DNA of 64,000 bases from Microbacterium sp. VKM Ac-2870 (GTDB taxonomy: Bacteria > Actinomycetota > Actinomycetes > Actinomycetales > Microbacteriaceae). Each line of letters begins with the position of its first letter. Positions within the stretch are counted from its first letter, which is position 1. Under the pieces are notes generated by a model, which did not search any database, was not told the origin of the DNA, and saw only the letters and a program-made list of their open reading frames with translations. This document shows, one piece after another, positions 51,427 to 60,600 of this stretch. The stretch spans positions 496,461 through 560,460 of the forward strand of contig NZ_JADKSH010000001.1 in NCBI RefSeq assembly GCF_015350795.1, given 5' to 3'. The translations under genes were made by a program, and so were the position numbers.

Positions 51427-52266
51427 TCATGACGTCGTCGCGGCGAGCACGTCGACGGGCGCGGCGCTGACCGCGGGGACGGGGATGACCAGCGGCGTCG
51501 CGGTCAAGGGGTCGGGGATCACCAGGGCGTCGAGACCGAACGCCTGTCGGACCACCTCGGCGGTGAGAACCTCGCGCGGTGCTCCGTGGGCGACGACGGC
51601 ACCGGCGCACATGACGACGAGATCGTCGGCGTACCGCGCGGCGAGGTTGAGATCGTGCAGCACGGCGACGACCGTCGTTCCCCGACTGCGGTTGAGTTCC
51701 CGCAGCAGGTCGAGCACCTCGAGCTGGTGGCTCAGATCCAGGAACGTCGTCGGCTCATCGAGCAGCAGGATGCGGGGATCCTGCGCGAGCGCCATCGCGA
51801 TCCACGCCCGCTGGCGCTGACCTCCCGAAAGATCGCCGACCGGCCGGGCGGCGAGATCCGTGATGCCGGTCCAGGCCATCGCCTCGTCCACATGAGCCGT
51901 GTCGTGCGCGCTCCATCGCTGGAGCAGCCCGCGGTGAGGGTGGCGGCCCCGTCCGACGAGTTCGGCGACGCTCACGCCGTCGGGGGCCGTCGGATGCTGG
52001 GGAAGCAATCCGACGGTCTGCGCGAAGCGCCGACGCGAGATGCCCCGGACATCCGCGTCGTCCAGCTCGACGCGTCCGGCCAGCGGCTCGTGCAGGCGCG
52101 AGAGGGTTCCGAGCAGCGTGGACTTCCCCGACGCGTTGGCACCGATGATCATCGTCAGCCGACCCGGGGCGATCTCGAGGTCGAGCCCATCGATGACACG
52201 CCGCCCGGGGTATCCGGCGGCGAGCTCGCGCGCGGCGAGACGGGGGGAAGAGGATGCCGTCGTCAC
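51427..52266 (-). CDS. Iron-siderophore ABC transporter ATP-binding protein (FecE-like)
   Basis: 279 aa from the GTG at 52266, overlapping the permease stop by 4 bp. Walker A IGANASGKSTLL, signature LSGGQRQRAWIAMALAQ, Walker B LLLDEPTTFLD, and the H-loop VLHDLNLAARYAD. Powers siderophore import with the two permeases upstream. The extra Val/Pro/Ala-rich C-terminus (about 250-279) is not conserved. Confidence 0.93.
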   Translation of the reverse strand: MTTASSSPRLAARELAAGYPGRRVIDGLDLEIAPGRLTMIIGANASGKSTLLGTLSRLHEPLAGRVELDDADVRGISRRRFAQTVGLLPQHPTAPDGVSVAELVGRGRHPHRGLLQRWSAHDTAHVDEAMAWTGITDLAARPVGDLSGGQRQRAWIAMALAQDPRILLLDEPTTFLDLSHQLEVLDLLRELNRSRGTTVVAVLHDLNLAARYADDLVVMCAGAVVAHGAPREVLTAEVVRQAFGLDALVIPDPLTATPLVIPVPAVSAAPVDVLAATTS

Positions 52267-53279
52267 AGCTGTCGTCCTTTCGATGTGGCCAAGAGCCAGA
52301 GGAGGAAGAGTGCCCCCACCGCACCCGTCACGATGCCCACCGGCAGAGACATCCCGGGGATGGCGAACTGCGCCACCAGATCGGCGGCGAGCAGCAGCAC
52401 CGCACCGAGCACACCGCTGGCGGCGAGGCCGACCGCGCCGTGACGCAGCAGGGAACGGGCGATCGCCGGGGCGCACAGAGCGATGAAAGAGATCGGGCCG
52501 ACGAATGCGCACGTCACGGCGGTGAGGAGCACAGCGCTGACAACGACCACGAGACGCACCTGCGTTGTGCCGATGCCCAGGCCGTTCGCCGTCTCGCGTC
52601 CGAGCTGACTGATCGGCAGCAGACGTCCAGCGACTACGAATCCCGGCACGAGCAGGACCAGCACAGCGGCCACGGTCGCCACCTGCCACCACGGCGTCGA
52701 CGCCAGGCTCCCGGTCAGCCACAGCAACGCCAGGCGTGCTTCCTCCACCTTCGCGCGCACCATCAGCAGATTGATCACCGCCGCCGACAGGAACGAGATG
52801 CCGATCCCGGCGAGGATCAGGCGGAAACCGCCGTCACGCAACGCTCGGCCGGCGAGCAGGAGCACGGCGGCCACGCCTGCACCGCCGACGAAGGCGAAGA
52901 CCGCCAGAAGCGGGCCCGTGGTGCCGAACACCAGAATGGCGACAACCGCCGCCGCACCGCTTCCTCCCGAGATTCCCAGCAGGTCGGGGCTGGCCAGCGG
53001 ATTGCCGAGGAAGGTCTGCAGCAGCGCCCCGGCAAGGCCGAGAGCGGCGCCGGCGACGACGGCCATCGTGGCCCGCGGCGCCCGCACCTGGAAGACTACG
53101 TACTGCTCGATGCGCGTGCCCGATCCCGTCAGCGTCCGCCACAGCCGGTCAGGCGTGAGCGGGTAGTCCCCGACGGAGAGGGCGACAGCGATCGCCACGA
53201 CCGCGAGCAGACCCAGCACGCTCAGCACCCACACCCGACGGTGTCGAGCCGCGCGGCGCACCGCTGCTGAAGCGCTCAC
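52263..53279 (-). CDS. Iron-siderophore ABC transporter permease (FecCD family)
   Basis: 338 aa, about nine helices. VVFQVRAPRATMAVVAGAALG, LLQTFLGNPLASPDLLGIS, and the C-terminal FVGPISFIALCAPAIARSLL are FecCD motifs. The GTG at 53279 overlaps the stop of the other permease gene by 4 bp. Second of two permeases that form the heterodimer. Confidence 0.94.
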   Translation of the reverse strand: MSASAAVRRAARHRRVWVLSVLGLLAVVAIAVALSVGDYPLTPDRLWRTLTGSGTRIEQYVVFQVRAPRATMAVVAGAALGLAGALLQTFLGNPLASPDLLGISGGSGAAAVVAILVFGTTGPLLAVFAFVGGAGVAAVLLLAGRALRDGGFRLILAGIGISFLSAAVINLLMVRAKVEEARLALLWLTGSLASTPWWQVATVAAVLVLLVPGFVVAGRLLPISQLGRETANGLGIGTTQVRLVVVVSAVLLTAVTCAFVGPISFIALCAPAIARSLLRHGAVGLAASGVLGAVLLLAADLVAQFAIPGMSLPVGIVTGAVGALFLLWLLATSKGRQL

Positions 53280-54289
53280 AGCATGCTCCGACGTGGCTGG
53301 AGCACCAACGCGATCAGCAGCGGCGCACCGATGACAGCGACGACGATGCCTGCCTGCACCTCACCGGGAAGCGCGACGACGCGGCCGAGAATATCGGCCA
53401 GCAGCAGCAGCGCAGCGCCGTAGGGCATGCCGAGAGCGAGCAGACGCCTGTAGCTTCCGCCCACGAGCGGGCGCAGCGCGTGCGGCACGAGCAGGCCGAG
53501 AAACACGATCGGACCGGCGATCGCGGTCGCCCCGCCGCACAGCAGCACAGTTGCCAGGATGCCCAGCATCCGGCTACGTGCGACGTCGTGCCCCAGGCCG
53601 GACGCCGTGTCCGTGCCGAGCGCCATGAGATCGAGTCCGCGGGCGGAGGCCAGGGCCAGGACCGCTCCGACGACGATCGCAGGTAGGACGAGGGCGACGG
53701 CGTCCAATCCGCGCGAGGTCAGGCCTCCCACCGACCAGTACCGGTAGACGTCGAGCGCGAAGACGTTCGTGTTGAGGATGAGATACGTCACCGCGGTCAG
53801 ACCCGCTGTCACGGCGGCACCGGTGAGGGCGAGCTTCGCCGGGCCGCCGCGGTCGGGACCACGACCGCCGATGGCGGCGACCAGAACGGCGGATGCCGCG
53901 GCTCCGAGAAACGCGAACCAGACGAATCCATCAGGCGTCGACAGACCGAAGAGCGTGATGGCGCCCAGAACGGCGATGGAAGCGCCGGCGTTCAGACCGA
54001 GCAGGCCCGGGTCGGCGAACGGATTGCGGGTCAGACCCTGCATCACCGTGCCAGCCAGCGCCAGCGCTGCCCCCGCGCACACGCCGATGACCGTGCGCGG
54101 CACACGTTGGGTGAGCACGACGACGTGATCGGGGTTGGATGCATCGGGCGAGACCAGGGCGTTCCAGACGGCTCCGGGTGAGATCGGTCGCGCACCGACG
54201 GTGAGCGAGAGCACCACCAGCACCGCGAAGAGGACCACACCGATCACCGCGACGATTAGAGCCCTCCGCGACTGTGGTCGCGTGATCAT
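53276..54289 (-). CDS. Iron-siderophore ABC transporter permease (FecCD family)
   Basis: 337 aa from the ATG at 54289, overlapping the SIP stop (ATGA); the frame reads further upstream only as a SIP shadow. VLTQRVPRTVIGVCAGAALALAG (in part), MQGLTRNPFADPGLLGL, and AGPIVFLGLLVPHALRPLV. First of the two permeases. Confidence 0.94.
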   Translation of the reverse strand: MITRPQSRRALIVAVIGVVLFAVLVVLSLTVGARPISPGAVWNALVSPDASNPDHVVVLTQRVPRTVIGVCAGAALALAGTVMQGLTRNPFADPGLLGLNAGASIAVLGAITLFGLSTPDGFVWFAFLGAAASAVLVAAIGGRGPDRGGPAKLALTGAAVTAGLTAVTYLILNTNVFALDVYRYWSVGGLTSRGLDAVALVLPAIVVGAVLALASARGLDLMALGTDTASGLGHDVARSRMLGILATVLLCGGATAIAGPIVFLGLLVPHALRPLVGGSYRRLLALGMPYGAALLLLADILGRVVALPGEVQAGIVVAVIGAPLLIALVLQPRRSML

Positions 54290-55227
54290 TCGACGCGCTC
54301 GGCCTGGCCGAGCCGCCAGTAGCCCATGAAGGCCACCCGTTTGCGATCGACGCCGCATCCCGACACGAGCAGACGACGCAGCGTCTTGACCGTCGCCGCC
54401 TCCCCCGCCATCCACGCGTAGAACTCGCCGTCGCCGTCGTCGGGACTGTCCCACAGCAGTTCACGGTCGACATCGATGTCGTCGAGCACCTGCGGTCGCG
54501 GTGCCGCGGCGCGCGCCAAGAGAGGCCCCTGACGCTGCGTCCATTCCGTCACCGCCTCGATGAGGACCTCGCCGTGGGGGCGGCCACCGCGCGGGAGACA
54601 GACGACTCGACGGTCGGCGCTCGCTGGAGGCAGGGGAAGTTCCGTGTCCGCAACGGTGGGCACCTCGACGAAGGCGTCGACCTCGCACCGGGGGTCGAGT
54701 GACTCGAGGATGCCGCCGATCGCGGGCGCAGCGGTCTCATCGCCGGCCAGCAGCAGGCGCCGCGCCGTTCCCGGATGCCAGTCGATGCCGGCACGTGAGT
54801 GCGGACTGCGCTCGTCGGGGCCGACGATGATCAGCTCGTCTCCGATGCTCGCGCCCTCGGCCCATGTTCCCGCGGGACCCGCCTCGTGGTGGACGACGAA
54901 GTCCACATCGAGTTCGCGGCTGACCGGATCGATGCGGCGCACGGTGTAGGTGCGGAAGGGATTGCGCTCGGCAGAGGGAAGTGCACGCCAACGGTCGTAC
55001 CAGTCACCGGCGGCATCGTTCTGCCCGAAATCCGCGAAGCCACCGGCGACGTCGTCGAGCGGCAGCACGACTTTGATGCGCTGGTCGAGGCCCGCGGTTC
55101 CGAACCACTCCAACTCCGTACCCGTGAAGGTGATCCGAACGTAGTGCGGCGCCAGTCGACGCACCGCTCCCACGCGGACGGTGTACGGGCGATACGCAGG
55201 GCGGACCACAGTCGAAGTATCGGGCAT
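54286..55227 (-). CDS. Siderophore-interacting protein (flavin-dependent ferric reductase)
   Basis: 313 aa. FAD-binding ferredoxin-reductase-like N-domain with RNPFRTYTVRRID and an NAD(P)H-like domain with LLAGDETAAPAIGGILESL and WMAGEAATVKTLRRLLV. Reduces ferric siderophores in the cytoplasm to free the iron. First gene of the operon. The ATG at 55227 sits 6 nt after TACCCT, inside a DtxR-type iron box, so the mRNA is probably leaderless and iron-repressed. Confidence 0.94.
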   Translation of the reverse strand: MPDTSTVVRPAYRPYTVRVGAVRRLAPHYVRITFTGTELEWFGTAGLDQRIKVVLPLDDVAGGFADFGQNDAAGDWYDRWRALPSAERNPFRTYTVRRIDPVSRELDVDFVVHHEAGPAGTWAEGASIGDELIIVGPDERSPHSRAGIDWHPGTARRLLLAGDETAAPAIGGILESLDPRCEVDAFVEVPTVADTELPLPPASADRRVVCLPRGGRPHGEVLIEAVTEWTQRQGPLLARAAAPRPQVLDDIDVDRELLWDSPDDGDGEFYAWMAGEAATVKTLRRLLVSGCGVDRKRVAFMGYWRLGQAERVE

Positions 55228-55231
55228 TCCC

Positions 55232-55250
55232 TAAGGGTAGCCTTACCTAC
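55232..55250 (-). promoter_or_regulatory. DtxR/IdeR iron box
   Basis: On the coding strand: GTAGGTAAGGCTACCCTTA, 15 of 19 matches to the DtxR consensus TTAGGTTAGGCTAACCTAA. It lies 5 bp upstream of the SIP start and covers the -10 (TACCCT), an ideal place to repress the siderophore uptake operon when iron is plentiful. Confidence 0.85.
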
Positions 55251-55275
55251 TCATGATTGTCACACCGAGGCTCGA

Positions 55276-56436
55276 TCACTCGACGGCGAGGCGCCCGATC
55301 CGCTCGACGGCCTCCGTCAGAAGGTCCGGGGAGCAGCCGAAGTTCAGACGGACGTGGCCGGCCCCCTGAGGGCCGAACTCGGGCCCATGGTGCAGCGCGA
55401 CCTTCGCCTCGTCGAGGATGCGCACGGCCGGGTCGTCGCCCCAGGCGTACGCGCTGAGATCGATCCACGCGAGGTAACCCGCCTGTGGCATCCGGTAGAC
55501 CGCTCGCGGAAGGTGCGTGGCGAGCAGGTCGGCGAGGAGGCGCCGATTGGTGTCCAGGCGTGCGCGGAGCGCGTCGAGCCAGTCATCCGATTCTCCATCG
55601 AAGGCAGCGACGGCGGCGATGGCGCCGAACAGGCCCGTGCGCCACTCGACCTCGGGAGGCAGCGCTGCGACGACGGAGCTGGTCTGGTCGTGAGCGGTGA
55701 CGATCAGGGCGCATTTGAGCCCGGCCAAGTTGAACGCCTTCGACGCGCTGGTGACGGCGTACCCGACCGCGGCGGACGTCGAGGATGCGGCGAGGAACGG
55801 GGTGTACGGCACGTCGTCGGCGGCGAGCGGGGCATGGATCTCGTCGCTGATGACCACGGCGCCGTACCGCGCAGCGATGTCCGCGAGCGCAGCCAGGGTC
55901 GCCGCGTCATGGACCGTACCGGTGGGATTGTGCGGGTTGCACAGCAATATCGCTCGTGCCCCGTCCGCCAGCGCCGCATCGATACCCTCGAGATCGAGTC
56001 TCCAGCCCGCGCCGGTGTCGACCAGCGGTACCGGCTCCACCCGGCAACCGGCCTCGACGACGCACATTTCGAACGGAGGGTAGACAGGCGGCGTGGTGAC
56101 GACGCGATCTCCCGGATTCGTCGTGGCGCGCAGGAGCTCGACGACGCCCATCATCACGTCCCCGGTCGTGCGCACGCGCGCGGGTTCGACCGTCCACCCG
56201 TAGCGGCGCGCGGCGAAGCCTGCGAAAGCGTCACGCACGCCGAGGTCCTGCGGAGTGTACCCGGTGTCGCCCAGGGAGACGGCTGTGTTCAACGCCTCGG
56301 TGATGGCGGGAGCCAGGGCGAAGTCGGTCTCCGCCACGAAGAGCGGCAGGACATCGTCCGGATACGTCCGCCACTTGGTGCTGGAGCGGCGTCGCAGCAT
56401 GTCGAGAGGCAGGGCATCGAGAGGATGAGTGCTCAC
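55276..56436 (-). CDS. MalY/PatB-type PLP-dependent lyase/aminotransferase
   Basis: 386 aa. Fold-type I: FVAETDFALAPAI, TGDVMMGVVELL, LLCNPHNPTGTV, VVISDEIHAPL and the PLP lysine Lys233 in SASKAFNLAGLK. This family includes cystathionine beta-lyase and MalY. Probably a carbon-sulfur lyase in methionine metabolism. The GTG at 56436 lies 6 nt after TAGGCT (56443-56448), leaderless. It stops 48 bp before the SIP start. Confidence 0.9.
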   Translation of the reverse strand: MSTHPLDALPLDMLRRRSSTKWRTYPDDVLPLFVAETDFALAPAITEALNTAVSLGDTGYTPQDLGVRDAFAGFAARRYGWTVEPARVRTTGDVMMGVVELLRATTNPGDRVVTTPPVYPPFEMCVVEAGCRVEPVPLVDTGAGWRLDLEGIDAALADGARAILLCNPHNPTGTVHDAATLAALADIAARYGAVVISDEIHAPLAADDVPYTPFLAASSTSAAVGYAVTSASKAFNLAGLKCALIVTAHDQTSSVVAALPPEVEWRTGLFGAIAAVAAFDGESDDWLDALRARLDTNRRLLADLLATHLPRAVYRMPQAGYLAWIDLSAYAWGDDPAVRILDEAKVALHHGPEFGPQGAGHVRLNFGCSPDLLTEAVERIGRLAVE

Positions 56437-56469
56437 CCGTCGAGCCTAGCGAGCCCTTCGCGGGCGCCG

Positions 56470-56498
56470 CTGATCGAGCGTCACGCGACGTCGATCAG
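56470..56498 (-). terminator. Hairpin after the suf operon
   Basis: CTGATCGA (56470-56477) and TCGATCAG (56491-56498), 8-bp perfect stem with a 13-nt loop that can pair further inside, just past the last suf gene. Confidence 0.6.
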
Positions 56499-56507
56499 GA
56501 GCGTGAG

Positions 56508-56837
56508 TCAGATCGCGAAGCCGAGCGCACGCATCATGTCGCGCCCGTCGTCGGTGATCCGCTCGGGACCCCACGGCGGCATCCACACCCAGTTGATGCG
56601 GAACCGCTCGACGACATCGTCCAATGCCTGGGCGGTCTGCTCCTCGAGCACGTCGGTGAGCGGGCAGCCCGCCGACGTCAGAGTCATGTGGATGACGAGT
56701 GCGTCGTTCTCTTCGTCCCAGCTGAGGTCGTAGATGAGCCCGAGGTCGACGACGTTGATCCCGAGCTCGGGATCCATCACATCCTTGAGAGCCTCGGTGA
56801 CGTCGTCGAACTTCTCGGGACTGAGCGTCGCGGTCAT
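56508..56837 (-). CDS. sufT: DUF59/MIP18-type iron-sulfur assembly factor (SufT-like)
   Basis: 109 aa from the ATG at 56837. VMDPELGINVVDLGLIYDL and LTSAGCPLTDVLEEQ (conserved Cys) with WMPPWGPERITDDGRDMMRALG are DUF59 motifs. Acts late in Fe-S maturation. Ten base pairs after sufC with AGGA upstream. Last gene of the suf operon. Confidence 0.92.
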   Translation of the reverse strand: MTATLSPEKFDDVTEALKDVMDPELGINVVDLGLIYDLSWDEENDALVIHMTLTSAGCPLTDVLEEQTAQALDDVVERFRINWVWMPPWGPERITDDGRDMMRALGFAI

Positions 56838-56847
56838 GCCCGAAATC

Positions 56848-57618
56848 CTATGCCTCGATGACGTCGGTGGGCTCGAGGTAGCGGTCGTACCCCTCGTCCT
56901 CGAGACGCTCGGCGAGTTCCGGGCCCCCCTCTTCGGCGACGCGGCCCTTGACGAGCACGTGCACGAAGTCGGGCTGGATGTAGCGGAGGATGCGCGTGTA
57001 GTGCGTGATGAGGAGCACACCGAGGTCGGTCGCTTCCTTCGCACGGTTGACACCCTCCGAGACGATCTTCAGCGCATCGACGTCGAGGCCCGAATCGGTC
57101 TCGTCGAGCACCGCGATCGCCGGCTTGAGCAGCTCGAGCTGGAGGATCTCGTGACGCTTCTTCTCGCCACCGGAGAAACCCTCGTTGACGTTGCGCGCCG
57201 CGAACTTCGGATCCATGCGGAGGTTCTTCATGGCCCCCTTGACGTCCTTGGTCCACGTGCGGATCGCCGGCGCCTCGCCGTCGATCGCCGTCTTGGCCGT
57301 GCGGAGGAAGTTCGTGACCGTCACACCGGGGATCTCGACGGGGTACTGCATGGCCAGGAACAGACCGGCCCGAGCGCGCTCGTCGACGGACATCGCGAGC
57401 ACGTCGCGGCCATCGAGGGTGATCGTTCCGCGCGTGACGGTGTACTTGGGGTGACCGGCGATCGTGTAGGCAAGGGTGGATTTGCCCGACCCGTTGGGGC
57501 CCATGATCGCGTGGGTCTCACCGGTGCGGACGGTCAGGTCGACACCGTTGAGGATCGGGGTCTCCCCCGCGTCGGTCTCGACCGTCACGTGGAGGTCGCG
57601 GATCTCGAGAACAGCCAT
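56848..57618 (-). CDS. sufC: Fe-S cluster assembly ATPase SufC
   Basis: 256 aa. Walker A GPNGSGKSTLAYTIAG, signature FSGGEKKRHEILQL, Walker B VLDETDSGLDVDAL and VLLITHYTRILRYI. Works with SufB and SufD as the SufBC2D scaffold. ATG at 57618, 14 bp after the Rieske gene, with GAAGGTATCTGAC upstream. Confidence 0.97.
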   Translation of the reverse strand: MAVLEIRDLHVTVETDAGETPILNGVDLTVRTGETHAIMGPNGSGKSTLAYTIAGHPKYTVTRGTITLDGRDVLAMSVDERARAGLFLAMQYPVEIPGVTVTNFLRTAKTAIDGEAPAIRTWTKDVKGAMKNLRMDPKFAARNVNEGFSGGEKKRHEILQLELLKPAIAVLDETDSGLDVDALKIVSEGVNRAKEATDLGVLLITHYTRILRYIQPDFVHVLVKGRVAEEGGPELAERLEDEGYDRYLEPTDVIEA

Positions 57619-57632
57619 GTCAGATACCTTCT

Positions 57633-57962
57633 TCAGTTCACTTCTTTGAGGACGGCGGGATCGATGAGGACGTCGTCCCCGTCGATCGTGACCGCATACA
57701 CGGGGACCGGCTCGTAGGCCGGAAGATTCAGGGGGCGTCCGGTGCGGAGGGAGAATGCCGAGCCATGCGCCCAGCATTCGAGGGTCTCCCCCTCCACGAA
57801 TCCGTCCGACAGCGAGATGTCACCGTGGGTGCACACATCGCCGATCGCGTGCACCTCACCGTTCGAATCGAGGACGACGGCCATCGGCACGCCATCCACC
57901 TCGACGCGCACGGCGGTGTCCTGCTGCAGATCGCCGAGACTGAGCACTTTCTGCGCGGTCAT
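57633..57962 (-). CDS. Rieske [2Fe-2S] ferredoxin-like protein
   Basis: 109 aa. The Rieske motifs are Cys44-x-His46 in VCTHGDISLSDG and Cys63-x2-His66 in ECWAHGSAF. Called non-heme iron oxygenase ferredoxin subunit in many genomes, but here it lies between sufD and sufC, as in other actinobacteria, so an electron-transfer role in cluster assembly is likely. ATG at 57962 overlaps the sufD stop by 4 bp. Confidence 0.93.
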   Translation of the reverse strand: MTAQKVLSLGDLQQDTAVRVEVDGVPMAVVLDSNGEVHAIGDVCTHGDISLSDGFVEGETLECWAHGSAFSLRTGRPLNLPAYEPVPVYAVTIDGDDVLIDPAVLKEVN

Positions 57963-59182
57963 TCGCCGTTCTCCCCGGAGGTTTCGCGGTCGAGGGCGAG
58001 CTCCTGCTCGATCGCGGCGCTGAGTTCGTCCTGCAGCGCTGGGATGTCGATCTTCTGAACGATCTCGGCGAGGAAACCGAGCACGACCAGGCGACGGGCT
58101 TCGTCTTCTGAGATGCCGCGCGCTTGCAGGTAGAAGAGCTGCTCGTCGTCGAAGCGACCGGTCGCGCTGGCGTGGCCGGCGCCGCGGATGTCACCGGTCT
58201 CGATCTCGAGGTTGGGAATCGAGTCCGCACGCGCACCGTCGGTCAGCACGAGGTTGCGGTTCGCTTCGTAGGAATCCGTGCCCACGGCATCCGGTCCGAT
58301 GAGCACGTCACCGATCCAGACGCTTCGCGCCGAGACACCCTGCAGCGCGCTCTTGTAGAGGACGTCGCCGACGGTCTGGGCACCCTTGTGGTGAAGGTAG
58401 ACCTGGCTCTCCAGGTGCTGACCGGCATCGGAGAAGGACAGGCCGTAGAGCTTGCCGCTCGCGCCGGTGCCGGCAAGTTCCACCGACGGGTTGACCCGCA
58501 CGACACGACCGCCGAGGCTGACGACCACATGGGTGAGCGACGCGTCGCGGTCGACGCGCGCCTGGTGCGACGCGAGGTGAACGGCATCGTCATCCCAGCG
58601 CTGCACCGAGACCACGGTCAGGGCGGCGCCATCGCGCACGATGATCTCGACGTTCTGCGCCTGGTGCGCCGTGCCCTCGTGACGCAGCACGATCGTGCCG
58701 CGGGAGTGGGGCTGCGCGTCGATCACGACGTGCGCATGCGCGACGCCGCCGCGGCCGGTCAGCCGCACGACGACCGGCTCGTCGAGCTCGACACCGGCGG
58801 GGATGCGGATGAGCGGCGCCTCGTCCTCCTGGGCCCAGGCGATCGCGCTGGCCACATCCTCGGGACGGAACACCTCACCGCGCGGGGCATCGCCCACAGC
58901 GAGACGCTTCTGCTCCACCGCCGCGGGAGCGCTGACCTCGACGCCGATGACGTCGTGCGGTGCCCGCTCGTCACGCAGCAGATCCTCGATGAGGTTCAGC
59001 GGCGTGTGCTTCCAGTTGACCTCGCGCCCGGTGGGAACACCGAAGTCTGCGGGGTCGAAAGAGGTTAGCCGTTCCGAGCGCGTCTGCACCGGAACACTCG
59101 CCGCGCGCAGTGCGGCCGCAGGGTCGATGTGACCCTCCGCCCGGGGACTCGCGCTGGCGGGGGTCTGAGTCGCTGTCGTCAT
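57959..59182 (-). CDS. sufD: Fe-S cluster assembly protein SufD
   Basis: 407 aa. The N-terminal part is variable; the C-terminal beta-helix core has SSVQRWDDDAVHLASHQ-like repeats (VVSVQRWDDDAVHLAS), LTDGARADSIPNLEIET and GHASATGRFDDEQLFYLQARGIS (in part). Scaffold partner of SufB and SufC. The ATG overlaps the sufB stop by one base (TGATG). Confidence 0.95.
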   Translation of the reverse strand: MTTATQTPASASPRAEGHIDPAAALRAASVPVQTRSERLTSFDPADFGVPTGREVNWKHTPLNLIEDLLRDERAPHDVIGVEVSAPAAVEQKRLAVGDAPRGEVFRPEDVASAIAWAQEDEAPLIRIPAGVELDEPVVVRLTGRGGVAHAHVVIDAQPHSRGTIVLRHEGTAHQAQNVEIIVRDGAALTVVSVQRWDDDAVHLASHQARVDRDASLTHVVVSLGGRVVRVNPSVELAGTGASGKLYGLSFSDAGQHLESQVYLHHKGAQTVGDVLYKSALQGVSARSVWIGDVLIGPDAVGTDSYEANRNLVLTDGARADSIPNLEIETGDIRGAGHASATGRFDDEQLFYLQARGISEDEARRLVVLGFLAEIVQKIDIPALQDELSAAIEQELALDRETSGENGE

Positions 59183-60600
59183 CAGCCGACGGATCCTTCC
59201 ATGCCCATTTCGATGAGCTTGTTGAGCTCGAGGGCGTATTCCATGGGCAGCTCACGGGCGATCGGCTCGATGAAGCCGCGCACGATCATCGCCATCGCCT
59301 CGTCCTCGGGCATGCCGCGGCTCATGAGGTAGAAGAGCTGCTCTTCGCTGACCTTCGAGACGGTGGCTTCGTGGCCCAGTTGAACATCGTCGACGCGGAT
59401 GTCGATGGCGGGATACGTGTCCGAGCGCGACATCGTGTCGACCAGAAGGGCGTCGCACCGCACGGTGTTGGCGGAGTGGTGCGCCTCCGGCGACACCCGC
59501 ACCTCACCGCGGTACCCGGCACGACCGCCTCCGCGCGCGATCGACTTCGAGACGATCGACGACTGGGTGTACGGCGCCATGTGAATCATCTTCGCGCCGG
59601 CGTCCTGGTGCTGTCCGGGACCGGCGAAGGCGACCGAGAGGGTCTCACCCTTGGCGTGCTCACCCATCAGGTAGATCGAGGGGTACTTCATCGTGACCTT
59701 GGAGCCGATGTTGCCGTCGATCCACTCCATCGTCGCGCCCTCGTGGGCGATGGCCCGCTTGGTGACGAGGTTGTACACGTTGTTCGACCAGTTCTGGATC
59801 GTCGTGTAGCGGACGCGGGCGTTCTTCTTGACGATGATCTCGACGACGGCCGAGTGCAGCGAGTCGCTCTTGTAGATCGGCGCCGTGCAGCCTTCGATGT
59901 AGTGGACGTAGCTGTCCTCGTCGGCGATGATCAGGGTCCGCTCGAACTGGCCCATGTTCTCGGTGTTGATGCGGAAGTACGCCTGCAGCGGGATCTCGAC
60001 GTGCACGCCCTTCGGGACGTAGACGAACGAGCCACCCGACCAGACGGCCGTGTTCAGCGCGGCGAACTTGTTGTCGCCGGCCGGGATCACGGTGCCGAAG
60101 TACTCTTCGAAGAACTCGGGGTGCTCGCGAAGCGCCGTATCGGTGTCCATGAAGATGACGCCCTGCTGCTCCAGGTCCTCGCGGATCTGGTGGTAGACGA
60201 CCTCGGACTCGTACTGCGCGGCGACACCGGCGACGAGGCGCTGACGCTCCGCCTCGGGGATGCCGAGCTTCTCATACGTGTTGCGGATCTCTTCCGGGAG
60301 GTCCTCCCAGGTCTGCGCCTGCTTCTCCGTCGAACGCACGAAGTACTTGATGTTGTCGAAGTCGATGCCGGAGAGGTCTGCACCCCACGTCGGCATGGGC
60401 TTGCGCCCGAAAAGCTGGTACCCCTTGAGACGGGTCTTCAGCATCCATTCGGGCTCGCTCTTGAGGGCCGAGATCCCGCGGACGACGTCCTCGTTGATCC
60501 CGCGCTGCGCGACGGCGCCTGCGGCGTCCGCGTCGTGCCAACCGAACTCGTAGACTCCCAGTCCCTCGAGTTCGGGACGGTCGATGAGCACATCCGACAT
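59182..60600 (-). CDS. sufB: Fe-S cluster assembly protein SufB
   Basis: 472 aa from the ATG at 60600 with GGAGG 8 nt upstream. Conserved SufB segments: [33 protein letters not shown] (in part), [18 protein letters not shown] with the scaffold Cys, and SGSVG-like C-terminus. First gene of sufB-sufD-Rieske-sufC-sufT. No SufR repressor gene or sufS/sufU desulfurase genes are adjacent. No intein is present, unlike M. tuberculosis SufB. Confidence 0.97.
   Translation of the reverse strand: MSDVLIDRPELEGLGVYEFGWHDADAAGAVAQRGINEDVVRGISALKSEPEWMLKTRLKGYQLFGRKPMPTWGADLSGIDFDNIKYFVRSTEKQAQTWEDLPEEIRNTYEKLGIPEAERQRLVAGVAAQYESEVVYHQIREDLEQQGVIFMDTDTALREHPEFFEEYFGTVIPAGDNKFAALNTAVWSGGSFVYVPKGVHVEIPLQAYFRINTENMGQFERTLIIADEDSYVHYIEGCTAPIYKSDSLHSAVVEIIVKKNARVRYTTIQNWSNNVYNLVTKRAIAHEGATMEWIDGNIGSKVTMKYPSIYLMGEHAKGETLSVAFAGPGQHQDAGAKMIHMAPYTQSSIVSKSIARGGGRAGYRGEVRVSPEAHHSANTVRCDALLVDTMSRSDTYPAIDIRVDDVQLGHEATVSKVSEEQLFYLMSRGMPEDEAMAMIVRGFIEPIARELPMEYALELNKLIEMGMEGSVG

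Noticed and set aside
52254..53270. 338-codon plus-strand frame rich in Gln/His/Arg opposite the permease
   Set aside because: Mirror of the FecCD permease; no hydrophobic pattern or motif of its own.
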